Origin: Edaphobacter sp. 12200R-103
GTDB lineage: Bacteria > Acidobacteriota > Terriglobia > Terriglobales > Acidobacteriaceae
Assembly (NCBI RefSeq): GCF_010093025.1
Contig: NZ_CP048114.1
Coordinates: 558,001-622,000 of the forward strand
Length of the DNA: 64,000 nt
Direction: 5' to 3'
The first letter of the stretch is position 1; every line of letters starts with the position of its first letter. Made by a program: the position numbers and the translations under genes. Positions 7,869-16,960 of the stretch are shown here, piece after piece. The notes under the pieces are model-generated. The model had not been told where the DNA came from. It did no database searches and was given only the letters and a program-made list of their open reading frames with translations.

Positions 7869-9158
7869 ATGAAGAGTCCATCGGGAAGACGTGAGGGGGA
7901 CGCTGGGGTGTCCGGCGCTCCTATACAGTACGGGATTCGCAGGATCGATCTCTCCTCGGCGCAGTTGGCGTCCAGCGAGATGGCGCGCGATATCAACCGC
8001 GACATCGTCCTCGAGTTTATCCGTTTCAGGCAGCCCGTCTCTCGCGTCGACCTCTCCCGGCTCTCCGGCCTGCAGCCCAGCACCATCTCTGCCATCGTCG
8101 AGGATCTGATCGAAGAGGGCTGGGTCAAGGAAGGGGCGGTCGTTCGCGGAGGCCGGGGCCGGCCCTCCACCATGCTCTCGGTCAACGAAGATCTGGTGAC
8201 ACTGGCTTTAGACATCCGACCCAACCAGGCCATTGTCGCTGTGGTCGATCTGAGGGGGCGCTTTCTCTCGCATGAGACCATAACCACTGCGACAGCGCCA
8301 CAAGCCGCCGTCGCCAAGCTGGTCAAAAAGATGCGTTCCCTCCGCAACAAGTACAAGGAAAAAACCTTCGAGGGGATCGGCGTAAGTGTGCCGGGGCGGG
8401 TCGATCCTGTAACGCACCGCCTGTTGATGGCTCCGAATCTCAAGTGGGATGGTTTTGATATCAAGTCGGCTCTTGAGAAAGAGATGGGCCTACAGGTTGA
8501 GATCGATAATGACGCCAATGCCTGCCTGCTCTCAGAACTTTGGTTCGGACATCTGGAAGGCGTCAGGAATGCGGTATTAATCGCAGTCTCGGAAGGCCTG
8601 GGCGCAGCCCTCCTGGCGGGTGGACAGCTTCACTCCGGGTTCAATGGACTTGCAGGGGAGTTTGGGCATATCCCCATGGATCCCCGCGGACCTCAGTGCG
8701 GCTGCGGGCAGAGAGGCTGCTGGGAGACGTTTGCCTCGTCACGAGCTGCCCTCAAGGCCTATCGCGCGTTCTCCCGGAATGCTCATGTCAAGGATATGCA
8801 CGATCTGCTCCGGCTGGTTCAGGACCGCGACCCCCTGGCGCTCAAGGCGATTGAAATGCAGGCAATGGCACTCGGTCGAGGCTTGCGGCTGGTGACCGCT
8901 GCCATGTCTCCGGAGCGGATACTGATTACGGGTGAAATTACCTCCTGCTGGGACGTTGCCGGTCCCGTCGTGCAGGCGGAACTTGAGGCTGGCATGCTCG
9001 CCGGATCTGCACCACAATTAATGGTGGCGGGCGATGGATACCTGGCGCGGCTCAGTGGGGGAGCCGCGCTGCTGATGCAGCGGCACTCCCGCTACCATCG
9101 TTCGACCCATGTTGCACAGGCAGCACAACGCCCACGGAGAGGTCGTTCGCGGTCGTGA
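7869..9158 (+). CDS. ROK-family transcriptional repressor (XylR/NagC-like)
   Basis: 429 residues. Residues about 35-95 form a winged HTH (SSEMARDINRDIVLEFIRFR, then VDLSRLSGLQPSTISAIVED). The sugar-kinase-like ROK domain follows: ALDIRPNQAIVAVVDLRG, GVSVPGRVD, EIDNDANACLLSELWFG, and the zinc motif CGCGQRGCWE starting at C277. HTH-bearing ROK proteins bind sugars and repress sugar operons. Downstream on the same strand are xylulokinase, a sodium/solute symporter, a small membrane protein and a sugar isomerase, the likely targets. Palindromes at 9167-9197 between this gene and xylulokinase are candidate operators. There is no detectable ribosome site and the predicted leader is very short. Confidence 0.92.
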   Translation: MKSPSGRREGDAGVSGAPIQYGIRRIDLSSAQLASSEMARDINRDIVLEFIRFRQPVSRVDLSRLSGLQPSTISAIVEDLIEEGWVKEGAVVRGGRGRPSTMLSVNEDLVTLALDIRPNQAIVAVVDLRGRFLSHETITTATAPQAAVAKLVKKMRSLRNKYKEKTFEGIGVSVPGRVDPVTHRLLMAPNLKWDGFDIKSALEKEMGLQVEIDNDANACLLSELWFGHLEGVRNAVLIAVSEGLGAALLAGGQLHSGFNGLAGEFGHIPMDPRGPQCGCGQRGCWETFASSRAALKAYRAFSRNAHVKDMHDLLRLVQDRDPLALKAIEMQAMALGRGLRLVTAAMSPERILITGEITSCWDVAGPVVQAELEAGMLAGSAPQLMVAGDGYLARLSGGAALLMQRHSRYHRSTHVAQAAQRPRRGRSRS

Positions 9159-9166
9159 GAGTGGTT

Positions 9167-9197
9167 TTTGTCGACAAATTCAGGCATGATGCATGAA
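9167..9197. promoter_or_regulatory. Two adjacent palindromes, candidate ROK operators before xylB
   Basis: TTTGTCGACAAA (9167-9178) is a perfect 12-bp palindrome. It is followed immediately by TTCAGGCATGATGCATGAA (9179-9197), a 19-bp inverted repeat of form TTCAnGCATnATGCnTGAA. They lie 78-108 bases before the xylulokinase start. Position suggests autoregulation or control of xylB by the ROK protein; binding is untested. Confidence 0.5.
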
Positions 9198-9274
9198 CCA
9201 TCAATTTTCCTGTATACGTTTACTCTAGGGTTTTTTGAGGGAAACGGTGATGGCTCTGGGTGGAGGGGACAAGG

Positions 9275-10765
9275 ATGTTTCTGGGGATTGACTGCGGAAC
9301 GCAGGGGACAAAGGCGCTTCTGATTGGTGAGGATGGAAAGCCCCTGGGGCGGGGCTATGCTCCTCATGCCCTGATTGAAAGAGAGACGGGCGCCCGGGAG
9401 CAGGAGCCGCAATGGTGGATCGATGCTCTCCTTCAGGCGGTGCGCCAGGCTCTTGCGCAAGCCCCGGATGCAAAGGTGCATGCCCTTGGGGTCTCGGGCC
9501 AGCAACACGGTCTTGTCGTGCTGGATGAATCCAGGCAAGTCATTCGTCCGGCAAAGCTGTGGAATGACACGGAGACCGCGCCGCAGAACGCCGAACTGGT
9601 GGAGCGTCTGGGAGGAACTGCGGGCTGTCTTCAGAAGATCGGCATCGTTCCGCTGACGGGCTACACTGCGTCCAAGCTGCTCTGGCTCCGTGAAAATGAG
9701 CCAGAGAACCTCGCGCGCATCCGCCACATTCTTTTGCCGCACGATTATCTCAATTTCTGGCTGACCGGACAGTTCGCCGCCGAATACGGCGATGCCTCAG
9801 GAACAGCTTTCTTCGATGTACGCACGCGCCAGTGGTCTAGAGAAGTTTTGGATGCGATCGACGGGGGATCGGGGCTCCTCTGGAACGCCTTGCCCCGTCT
9901 CCACAAAGCAGAGGAGATTATTGGAGCGCTTCGTCCGGAGGCCGCTGCAGAGTTGGGGATATCTCCGGATTGCGTCGTCTCCACCGGTGGCGGCGACAAC
10001 ATGATGGGCGCCATCGGCACTGGAAACGTGAAGCAGGGCATCGTCACCATGAGCCTGGGAACCTCCTCCACGGTCTACTCCTTCTGTGACTACCCCATCT
10101 CCGATCCCACGGGTTCTGTGGCTCCGTTCTGTTCTTCATCCGGTGCCTGGCTGCCTCTTGTCTGCACCATGAATGCCACAAATGTCGTCACCCAGACCTT
10201 GAATCTGTTCGGCAAGACCGTCGAAGCCATTGATCCTGCTCTTAGCGGAACCAAACCGGGCGCAGATGGACTGAGTTTCCTCCCGTTCCTGAATGGGGAG
10301 CGGACCCCCGATCTCCCTCGCGCCCGTGGAAGCATCGGCGGGATCTCTTCCAACAACTACACTCCCGACAATCTGATACGAGCTGTCATAGAAGGCGTCA
10401 GCTTTGGGATTATCCGTGGGCTCGATCTGATTATGGACGGTCGAAAGCCGGAGGTTATTTTCGCTATCGGTGGCGGTGCCCGGTCCACACAATGGCGTCA
10501 GCTATTGGCCGACGCGACTGGCGCCGTTATCCAGGTTCCAATGGAAGAGGAGGCAGGCTGTCTGGGAGCCGCAATGCAGGCCATGTATGCCTTTCGGCAT
10601 TCGTCCGGTTCATCGGAGACAATGGCTGCCATCGCCAAGCACTGCGTTGCCATCTCCCCCGATAAGAAGCAGAGCCCTCGTCCCGGTCTCTTTGAGCCTT
10701 ACCGGGAGGCTATGGACAAGTATCAACGCCTGCTGAACGAACTTTATCTTCAAAAGTCTTGTTGA
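9275..10765 (+). CDS. xylB: Xylulokinase (FGGY family)
   Basis: 496 residues from ATG at 9275, which has GGAGGGG seven bases upstream. A GTG at 9260 would add five residues. The FGGY two-domain sugar kinase opens with FLGIDCGTQGTKALLI, then GVSGQQHGLVVLD (XylB substrate signature), PAKLWNDTETAPQN and KLLWLRENEPENLA. The C-terminal domain has MSLGTSSTVYSF, FLPFLNGERTPDLPRARG and AIGGGARSTQWRQLLADATG. It phosphorylates D-xylulose with ATP to xylulose-5-phosphate for the pentose phosphate pathway. No xylA is present nearby; the only isomerase is the fucose-isomerase-like gene at 12856. Confidence 0.93.
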   Translation: MFLGIDCGTQGTKALLIGEDGKPLGRGYAPHALIERETGAREQEPQWWIDALLQAVRQALAQAPDAKVHALGVSGQQHGLVVLDESRQVIRPAKLWNDTETAPQNAELVERLGGTAGCLQKIGIVPLTGYTASKLLWLRENEPENLARIRHILLPHDYLNFWLTGQFAAEYGDASGTAFFDVRTRQWSREVLDAIDGGSGLLWNALPRLHKAEEIIGALRPEAAAELGISPDCVVSTGGGDNMMGAIGTGNVKQGIVTMSLGTSSTVYSFCDYPISDPTGSVAPFCSSSGAWLPLVCTMNATNVVTQTLNLFGKTVEAIDPALSGTKPGADGLSFLPFLNGERTPDLPRARGSIGGISSNNYTPDNLIRAVIEGVSFGIIRGLDLIMDGRKPEVIFAIGGGARSTQWRQLLADATGAVIQVPMEEEAGCLGAAMQAMYAFRHSSGSSETMAAIAKHCVAISPDKKQSPRPGLFEPYREAMDKYQRLLNELYLQKSC

Positions 10766-10834
10766 GACCTTGTAGACTGTCATGGTTATTTCGCGCCGGA
10801 AAATAAATCCAGATGTGCCCTTGGGACTAGCCTG

Positions 10835-12571
10835 ATGCCGATCGCTTCTCCACATCTCCTGCTCCTCTTCGCCGCCCAGCGGCTGACTACACTTGCGCCG
10901 ATCGATATTGCGGTCCTGGCGCTTTACTTCGTAATCGTCATCTTTATCGGCTTTTACGTAAAAGACTCGACGAATACGAGTGAGGAGTTCTTTCTCGCCG
11001 GCAGGGAGATGTCAGCCTGGATCGCCGGACTCAGCTTCGTCTCTGCAAATCTGGGTTCGCTCGAGCTGATGGGGTGGGCAGGCGCGGCATATCAGTACGG
11101 AATCCTCGCTGCACACTGGTACTGGATCGGTGCAATTCCCGCGATGCTCTTCCTGGGCATCGTGATGATGCCGTTCTACTACATCTCGAAGACGCATTCC
11201 GTCCCCGGTTATCTTCAGCTCCGCTTTGGCGAAGGTGCGCGTGCGGTCAGTGCGGTCTCCTTCGCCTTGATGACGGTCCTGATGAGCGGCGTCAACATGT
11301 ACTCTATGGCCCTCGTCATGAAGGTGGTCCTCGGCTGGAACATCAGCTTCTCCATCTGGATTGGCGCTATAACGGTAGCGGTCTATGTCATGCTCGGCGG
11401 TCTCCGTTCAGCCATCATCAATGAGGTTCTGCAGTTCGTCCTCATCTGGGCGGGCGCTGCTCTCATCCCCATTCTCGGATTGATTGAGGCAGGCGGATGG
11501 ACCAACCTCAAGGCGCAGATCGCTGCCAATGTAGGATCGAGCGACTACACGCACCTTTGGAGCACCCTCGGTAGCTTTCGTGACAACCCCATGGGGGTCC
11601 ACTGGACGGGAATCGTCTTCGGCCTGGGCTTTGTCATCAGCTTCGGCTATTGGACGACGGACTTCCTCGTCGTGCAGCGCGTACTCTCGGCTAACAATCT
11701 CCGCTCCGCGAAGATGGCCCCCATCATCGGTGCAGCCTTCAAGATGGCGGTTCCGCTGATCGTCATTGTTCCGGGTCTTCTGGCTCTTACCGTCCTCAAG
11801 AATCCTGACGGCAGCCTCATGCACCTGGTCGGTCAGGATGTTGCTGCAGCGACAGGCCAGCACAGCTATAACGAAGTACTCCCCCTCATGCTGATTCGCT
11901 ATTGCGGCCCCGGTCTTCTGGGACTCGGCATTACAGCGTTGGTAGCCGGCTTTATGAGCGGAATGGCCGGTAACGTCAGCGCATTCTCGACCGTGTGGAC
12001 GTATGACCTCTATGGCGCGTACATGAAGAAGCAGGCGCCGGACAGCCACTACGTCTCCATGGGGCGCTGGTCCACTGTCGTGGGCATGCTGCTCTCGGTT
12101 GGCACGGCCTACCTGGTGGCCCATGCCGCCAGTATCATGGACTACGTCCAGGCTCTGTTCAGCTTCTTCATCGCCCCTCTCTTCGGCACCGTCGTCCTGG
12201 GAATGCTGTGGAAGCGCGCTACGAACTCCGGCGGCTTCTGGGGGCTTCTCTCCGGAACGGTTGCCTCCATCGGCATGTGGATCTGGGTGCAGCGGGATGG
12301 GGCTGCCTTACGCTACATTGCTCTGTCTCCTGACGCCCAGCCGATGGCAGAAAATCTCTACCGCGCGCTTTGGAGCTTCATCATCTGCGTCCTCGTGACT
12401 TACGTCGTCAGTCTCATGACCACACCCAGGCCGATTGCCCAGCTTTCAGGTCTGGTCTATGGAGCGACTGAAATACCCGATGACGGAGCCACGTCGCTAT
12501 GGCAGAAACCCATCTTTTGGGCCTGCATCGTGATTGTGGTTTTCTTTGTTTTGAATCTGATCTTCTGGTAA
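10835..12571 (+). CDS. Sodium/solute symporter (SSS family), sugar type
   Basis: 578 residues and strongly hydrophobic, with roughly 14-15 membrane segments. The family start is ALYFVIVIFIGFYVKDSTNTS and EEFFLAGREMSAWIAGLSF. The sodium-site helix phrase LGLGITALVAGFMSGMAGNVSAFSTV and the sodium-sugar cotransporter phrase GYWTTDFLVVQRVLSANN are also present. SSS proteins of this group couple sodium influx to uptake of hexoses, pentoses or inositol. It lies 69 bases after xylulokinase and 12 bases before a conserved-looking mini membrane protein, suggesting one operon for uptake, isomerisation and phosphorylation of a sugar. Substrate is inferred from context only. Confidence 0.92.
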   Translation: MPIASPHLLLLFAAQRLTTLAPIDIAVLALYFVIVIFIGFYVKDSTNTSEEFFLAGREMSAWIAGLSFVSANLGSLELMGWAGAAYQYGILAAHWYWIGAIPAMLFLGIVMMPFYYISKTHSVPGYLQLRFGEGARAVSAVSFALMTVLMSGVNMYSMALVMKVVLGWNISFSIWIGAITVAVYVMLGGLRSAIINEVLQFVLIWAGAALIPILGLIEAGGWTNLKAQIAANVGSSDYTHLWSTLGSFRDNPMGVHWTGIVFGLGFVISFGYWTTDFLVVQRVLSANNLRSAKMAPIIGAAFKMAVPLIVIVPGLLALTVLKNPDGSLMHLVGQDVAAATGQHSYNEVLPLMLIRYCGPGLLGLGITALVAGFMSGMAGNVSAFSTVWTYDLYGAYMKKQAPDSHYVSMGRWSTVVGMLLSVGTAYLVAHAASIMDYVQALFSFFIAPLFGTVVLGMLWKRATNSGGFWGLLSGTVASIGMWIWVQRDGAALRYIALSPDAQPMAENLYRALWSFIICVLVTYVVSLMTTPRPIAQLSGLVYGATEIPDDGATSLWQKPIFWACIVIVVFFVLNLIFW

Positions 12572-12583
12572 AGGAGAACATCG

Positions 12584-12808
12584 ATGGCTGAAGGAACAGG
12601 ACGAAAAGAGCGGCTTTCCATCTGGTTCTTCGTGGGGCTTCTTCCCCTGCTGTACGGACTCATTCTGCTGCCCTATGGCATTTACGAGGCAATGGGGCAT
12701 GAGGCTCCAACGACGTTGCACCAGTTGCATCCAACCCTGTGGTGGGGACTTCTCTTGCTGATCTTCGGCGCTTTTTATGTAATTCGTTTTCGGCCCGGAA
12801 AGGGCTGA
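12584..12808 (+). CDS. Small two-helix membrane protein following the symporter
   Basis: 74 residues, preceded by AAAGGAG at a good distance from ATG 12584. There are two hydrophobic segments: WFFVGLLPLLYGLILLPYG (about 14-32) and LWWGLLLLIFGAFYVIRF (about 52-69). A short loop with EAMGHEAPTTLHQLHP joins them, and the tail is basic (RPGKG). I do not recognise a named family. Its position 12 bases behind an SSS transporter resembles the accessory small subunits that accompany some SSS carriers, but a role as a transporter partner is inference. Codon use and ribosome site look like those of a genuine gene. Confidence 0.8.
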   Translation: MAEGTGRKERLSIWFFVGLLPLLYGLILLPYGIYEAMGHEAPTTLHQLHPTLWWGLLLLIFGAFYVIRFRPGKG

Positions 12809-12855
12809 GGGTTTCAATTCGCCGCGCGCGGCATCAACAGACAAGGAAATGAAGT

Positions 12856-14268
12856 ATGGGCAGGCAGATGACATTTGGCGTCATTGTAGGTAATCGCGGT
12901 TTCTTCCCCAGCCATCTGGCAGCGACCGGAAGAACCGAGATGATCGCCGCGTTGGAGCGGCAGGGGCACAAGGCGATCGTGGTCACCCCGGAGCAGACGG
13001 CCTTCGGGGCTGTCGAAAGTTACACCGAAGCAAAGATCTGTGCGGAGCTCTTCCAGCAGCACCGCAAGGAGATCGATGGCATCATCATCACTTTGCCCAA
13101 CTTTGGCGAAGAGCGGGGTCTCGCCGACGCCGTTCGGCTGGCTAACCTCCAGGTTCCCATTCTGATCCAGGCTACCCCCGACGATGCCGGTAAGATGAGC
13201 ATCGCCTTCCGGCGGGACAGCTTCTGCGGAAAGATGTCCATCTGCAATAATCTCCGTCAATACGGCATTCCCTACACCTTGACCACTCTGCATACCGAGG
13301 CTCCGGACTCCGAGCAGTTCGCACAGGACCTCCAGAACTTCGCAGCCACCTGCCGTGTCGTTCGCGGCTTCCGGAACCTGCGTATCGGAGCCATCGGAGC
13401 TCGCCCCGCAGCCTTTAATACGGTGCGTTACTCCGAAAAGCTCCTGGAAAAGAGCGGCATCACCGTCGACACGCTCGACCTGAGCGAAGTGCTCGGACGG
13501 ATCCACCGCCTCGAAGACGGCGACCACGAGGTGCAGGAAAAGCTGAGCGCCATCAGGAGCTATCTGCCCACCACGGACGTTCCCGAGGCCGCCCTGATCA
13601 AGATGTCCAAACTTGGCGTCGTCATCGACACCTGGATGAAGACAAACTCCCTGGACGTCACCTCCGTCCAATGCTGGACTTCGATGGAAGAGTTTTTCGG
13701 CGTCGTCCCTTGCACCGTGATGAGCATGATGAGCGAAAACCTTCTGCCCAGCGCCTGCGAGGTCGATACCATGGGAACCGTCTCCATGCATGCGTTGGCC
13801 CTGGCCAGCGAAACCCCCTCGGCCCTGCTGGACTGGAACAACAACTACGGCGCTGACCCGGACAAGGCCGTCTGCTTCCACTGCTCCAATCTGCCAAAGC
13901 ACTTCTTCCGCGAAGGCGTAAAGATGGACTTCCAGCAGATCATCGCCGGGACCGTCGGCAAAGAGAACACCTTCGGAACTCTCGACGGCCGCGTGAAGGC
14001 AGGCCCCATGAGCTTCGTGCGATTCTCCACCGACGAATTTGAGGGCACCATCAAGGGATATGTCGGACAGGGGCAGTTCACTGACGACTCTCTCAGCACC
14101 TTTGGCGGAGCAGGAGTCGTCCAGATTCCCAACATGCAGAAGTTACTCCACTACATCTGCGAGAACGGCTTCGAGCACCATGTCGCAGCCAACTTCTCCC
14201 ACGTTGCCGACGCGGTCAAAGAGGCAGCCCAGAAATACCTGAGATGGCCGATGCATCTGCACAGCTAG
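12856..14268 (+). CDS. L-fucose/L-arabinose isomerase-family protein
   Basis: 470 residues. The N-terminal part (FGVIVGNRGFFPSHLAATGR) and middle (IIITLPNFGEERGLADAV, RVVRGFRNLRIGAIGARP) match the FucI/AraA fold. Candidate metal ligands are E302 in SACEVDTMG and D326 in ALLDWNNNYG. They are 24 residues apart, the spacing known for fucose isomerase, with a later histidine in FEHHVAANFSHV. The enzyme should interconvert an aldose and its ketose with Mn2+ or Mg2+. It stands where xylA would be expected, next to xylulokinase and a sodium symporter, so an aldopentose to D-xylulose or a similar conversion is plausible. FucI/AraA-like proteins of this length are poorly characterised, so the substrate is open. 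Confidence 0.85.
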   Translation: MGRQMTFGVIVGNRGFFPSHLAATGRTEMIAALERQGHKAIVVTPEQTAFGAVESYTEAKICAELFQQHRKEIDGIIITLPNFGEERGLADAVRLANLQVPILIQATPDDAGKMSIAFRRDSFCGKMSICNNLRQYGIPYTLTTLHTEAPDSEQFAQDLQNFAATCRVVRGFRNLRIGAIGARPAAFNTVRYSEKLLEKSGITVDTLDLSEVLGRIHRLEDGDHEVQEKLSAIRSYLPTTDVPEAALIKMSKLGVVIDTWMKTNSLDVTSVQCWTSMEEFFGVVPCTVMSMMSENLLPSACEVDTMGTVSMHALALASETPSALLDWNNNYGADPDKAVCFHCSNLPKHFFREGVKMDFQQIIAGTVGKENTFGTLDGRVKAGPMSFVRFSTDEFEGTIKGYVGQGQFTDDSLSTFGGAGVVQIPNMQKLLHYICENGFEHHVAANFSHVADAVKEAAQKYLRWPMHLHS

Positions 14269-14310
14269 AGCCATTCTTCTTTAGCTGAAATCTTTCGCTC
14301 GTCATCATGG

Positions 14311-14470
14311 GCATAGCGAAGGATCCCTGTCTTCTTCCCGAAGCACCACAGGTGCCACAGGGAAAATACGGGGATCCTTCAGCCCCATCCCGATATTCCC
14401 TCCACAAAAACTGAAGATACCTGTCATCCTGAGCGGAGCACGCAATCGCGTAGTCGAAGGATCTGCAGTG
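14311..14470. repeat. Dispersed palindromic intergenic repeat (copy 1)
   Basis: GAAGGATCCC (14318-14327) is inverted at 14371-14380 as GGGATCCTTC. A second element begins with GTCATCCTGAGC at 14423 and ends in TAGTCGAAGGATCTGC near 14465. The same word set recurs at 22366, 49104, 56280, 57693, 59501, 62398 and 62500. It sits between two genes reading towards each other. Confidence 0.8.
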
Positions 14471-14476
14471 CTCAAA

Positions 14477-16867
14477 CTACTGTCTTCCAGGCTCCATCAC
14501 AGGAGTTGTGATGTCCCATGCCGCCGCACCGTGCAGCGGAATGTGCCAGACTCCTCCGCCAAACGTAGACACGTACACCATTCCGGGGTTCTCAGGATCT
14601 GCCTGCACGCGGTGACCCCATTTGAAATTGAATGCAGGAATCCTCTCCCAGTGCTCTCCGCGATCCCGTGAGATCCACGCCGAAGACTCAAAGCCCGTGG
14701 CATACAGGACCTTCGAATTGCGCGGATCGATCGTGACATCGTAAATATGGCGATCACGCTCCAGGACCCAGCGCCAGCTTGCACCACCGTCCTCTGAGAG
14801 GGCGATTCCTCCTCCTTCACCGTTAAGGATTCGCGGCTCTCTGCGCGTCAGGTGGCGCTGCTCTTCGGTCGCTTCCGCTCTGTCTTTCTCCGGAGTCGCC
14901 CGCGCCCATAGAGCGAGATAGATCCGGCTCGGATCATGTGGATCGATCGCCATCCCGTTAGGAGCGTTCGCCCCCACTGGCAGATGCATCGTCTCCCAGT
15001 GGTCTCCCCGATCCTTGGAGCGATACAGTGCACCATCACCATCGTTGTCAATGCTGCCATCTTCGCTTCGGCGGGCGACCACTGCATACAAGGTCCCAGT
15101 CGGCCCGCGCTCGAGCCTCCAGGCAAGTGCGTTCGGTTGTCTGATGCCATCGTTCACGGGCAACCACGTGTGACCGTCGTCCACAGACCGATAGATGCCA
15201 TGTCCCATGGTGGCCGCCCACAGCGTCCTGTGTCCCGGCTGACTCTCAGGATCGAGCAGCAGGGAAGTCGGCGCTGTTTGAGGCATTCCTTCGCTGGACA
15301 CCCTCCAGGTCCGCCCACCGTCCGCTGAGACGCAGATTCCCCCGACGTACTCCGAGGTCGATCGATGACGCCACATCTTCGTACGCGGCAGATCGTGGAT
15401 GCCGCTCATCGCAGCCCACATCTTCCCCGGCACCTTGGGATCGAACACAACCGAGTAGGTTGTATTCCGCCACTGCGGCGGCACACCATCGACGGAGCGC
15501 ATCCACGACCGCCCACCGTCCTCGCTGCGAAACAGCCCGATATCAGTCGTTGGAATGAAGCGCCGTTTCGAATTGAAAGGATCGAGGAGGTAGCCGTACG
15601 TGGTCGTCACATCCAGCCCGGTGCTCACCCATGACGAAGTTTTCCCCGGCTCATTTGCCCGGTCGGAGTATCGTGCCGTCCACGTCCTTCCTCCGTCCGT
15701 AGTTGCCATCGTTCTGCCCAGATCCGTCGCAAAAGCCACCTTCGGGTCGTTGTCATCTACGGTCAGGCTCAGCGGCTCTTCTGTCCACTCCGGAGTCATC
15801 GCCCCTCCAATCCATGCATCGTGGACGTTTTCTGCCTCTCGCTGCGGTGTAGCTCGCCATACGAGATTCCAGTGTTCTCCGTAGTCCGTCGTGCGCGCGA
15901 CTCCCTGGTATCGTTCGCTTCCCACCTGCATGTCCTTGAAGGAGACGTACGCCACCTCCGGATGATGCAGGCTGGTCGATACTGTGCGCAGGGAAGTTGG
16001 TACGTCGCCCACTCTGATTGTGCGCCATCTAGCGCCGCCATCCGTGGTAATCATCAGCTTCGGTTTCGGATCTTCAGTCACTGCATAGGCGACAGGGCCG
16101 GAATGATCGGCGGTGTGGAAGCCGAGCGTTACTTCACGAATGCTGATACCGTCCGGCGCGGGCCGTCTATGCCACACTCCGCCGACGCGTGCCTCGATGC
16201 TGTGCGGAGTTGCAGCGTACAGATCCCGCAAACTCCGCGGCGACCCAGGATCGATCCAGATATGAAGCGCCTCTTCCGGCAGATCGAGAAGCGGTTGCCA
16301 CTTTCTTCCTCCATCCTTCGATTCGAAGAGCTTTACCTGTGAGCCCTGCTGTGAAGCGGCATACAGAACCCTCGAAGATGCCGGATCACCCGCGAGAGTA
16401 GTGATGGTCCCTACAGGATTCGGTTCTGCGATCACTGTCTCATCTGCGTGGTCGGAGTCCATCAGGATGGCTCGCACGGTCGACGGTCGCGGCCAGACCA
16501 TCTGCCACGTCTGGCCATCGTCGCGGCTGCGCCATAGCACATCCGTCCCAGCATAGATCGTCCCTCGTCGCACGGGATCGAAGATGAAGAAACGAACGCT
16601 CCCTCTCAGGTTGAACATCCTCCAATGGTGCCCGCCGTCATGGCTGATGTATGCCCCCGTCATGTCGCATGACAGAAGGACCTCTTTTGCATCGAGCGGA
16701 TTGATGGTGACGTGATACATCGCACCGCCGCCGCCCGGCCCCGTGATGCGAGGTGTCTGGCCCAGCAGCGGCGCCGAGAGGAGAAGCAGCGCCGCCAGCT
16801 TCCATCGATGGAGATAACCTGCGAAAGTCGCACTCAAATTGCTACGTTCTCCATCCTTCATTATCAT
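14477..16867 (-). CDS. Exported Asp-box (BNR) propeller protein, GH74-like
   Basis: 796 residues. A hydrophobic segment KLAALLLLSAPLLGQ at about 23-37 is the signal peptide. The mature N-terminus, GPGGGGAMYHVTINP then CDMTGAYISHDGGHHW, resembles the start of GH74 xyloglucanases, where the aspartate before the G-AY motif is catalytic. I count twelve Asp-box motifs of form S/T-x-D-x-G-x-x-W (for example SRDDGQTW, SKDGGRKW, SEDGGRSW, SVDDGHTW, SKDRGDHW). These indicate a double seven-blade propeller. It may act on xyloglucan-like side-chain polymers outside the cell, in keeping with the xylulokinase locus beside it, but sortilin-like non-enzymatic BNR proteins look similar. It is divergent from the Gfo/Idh gene at 16961. 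Confidence 0.85.
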   Translation of the reverse strand: MIMKDGERSNLSATFAGYLHRWKLAALLLLSAPLLGQTPRITGPGGGGAMYHVTINPLDAKEVLLSCDMTGAYISHDGGHHWRMFNLRGSVRFFIFDPVRRGTIYAGTDVLWRSRDDGQTWQMVWPRPSTVRAILMDSDHADETVIAEPNPVGTITTLAGDPASSRVLYAASQQGSQVKLFESKDGGRKWQPLLDLPEEALHIWIDPGSPRSLRDLYAATPHSIEARVGGVWHRRPAPDGISIREVTLGFHTADHSGPVAYAVTEDPKPKLMITTDGGARWRTIRVGDVPTSLRTVSTSLHHPEVAYVSFKDMQVGSERYQGVARTTDYGEHWNLVWRATPQREAENVHDAWIGGAMTPEWTEEPLSLTVDDNDPKVAFATDLGRTMATTDGGRTWTARYSDRANEPGKTSSWVSTGLDVTTTYGYLLDPFNSKRRFIPTTDIGLFRSEDGGRSWMRSVDGVPPQWRNTTYSVVFDPKVPGKMWAAMSGIHDLPRTKMWRHRSTSEYVGGICVSADGGRTWRVSSEGMPQTAPTSLLLDPESQPGHRTLWAATMGHGIYRSVDDGHTWLPVNDGIRQPNALAWRLERGPTGTLYAVVARRSEDGSIDNDGDGALYRSKDRGDHWETMHLPVGANAPNGMAIDPHDPSRIYLALWARATPEKDRAEATEEQRHLTRREPRILNGEGGGIALSEDGGASWRWVLERDRHIYDVTIDPRNSKVLYATGFESSAWISRDRGEHWERIPAFNFKWGHRVQADPENPGMVYVSTFGGGVWHIPLHGAAAWDITTPVMEPGRQ

Positions 16868-16960
16868 CCCGTGGATGTCTGTTTCTCGTGCAGCCGCGAT
16901 TCAAAACCAACCTTCTCCCGCTGCCGAAGGACGACGAAACTGTACGTGAGGCCATAACGA

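Noticed and set aside
12814..13902. 362-residue open frame on the minus strand
   Set aside because: It is antisense to the fucose-isomerase-like gene (12856-14268); translation is low-complexity and has no family features.
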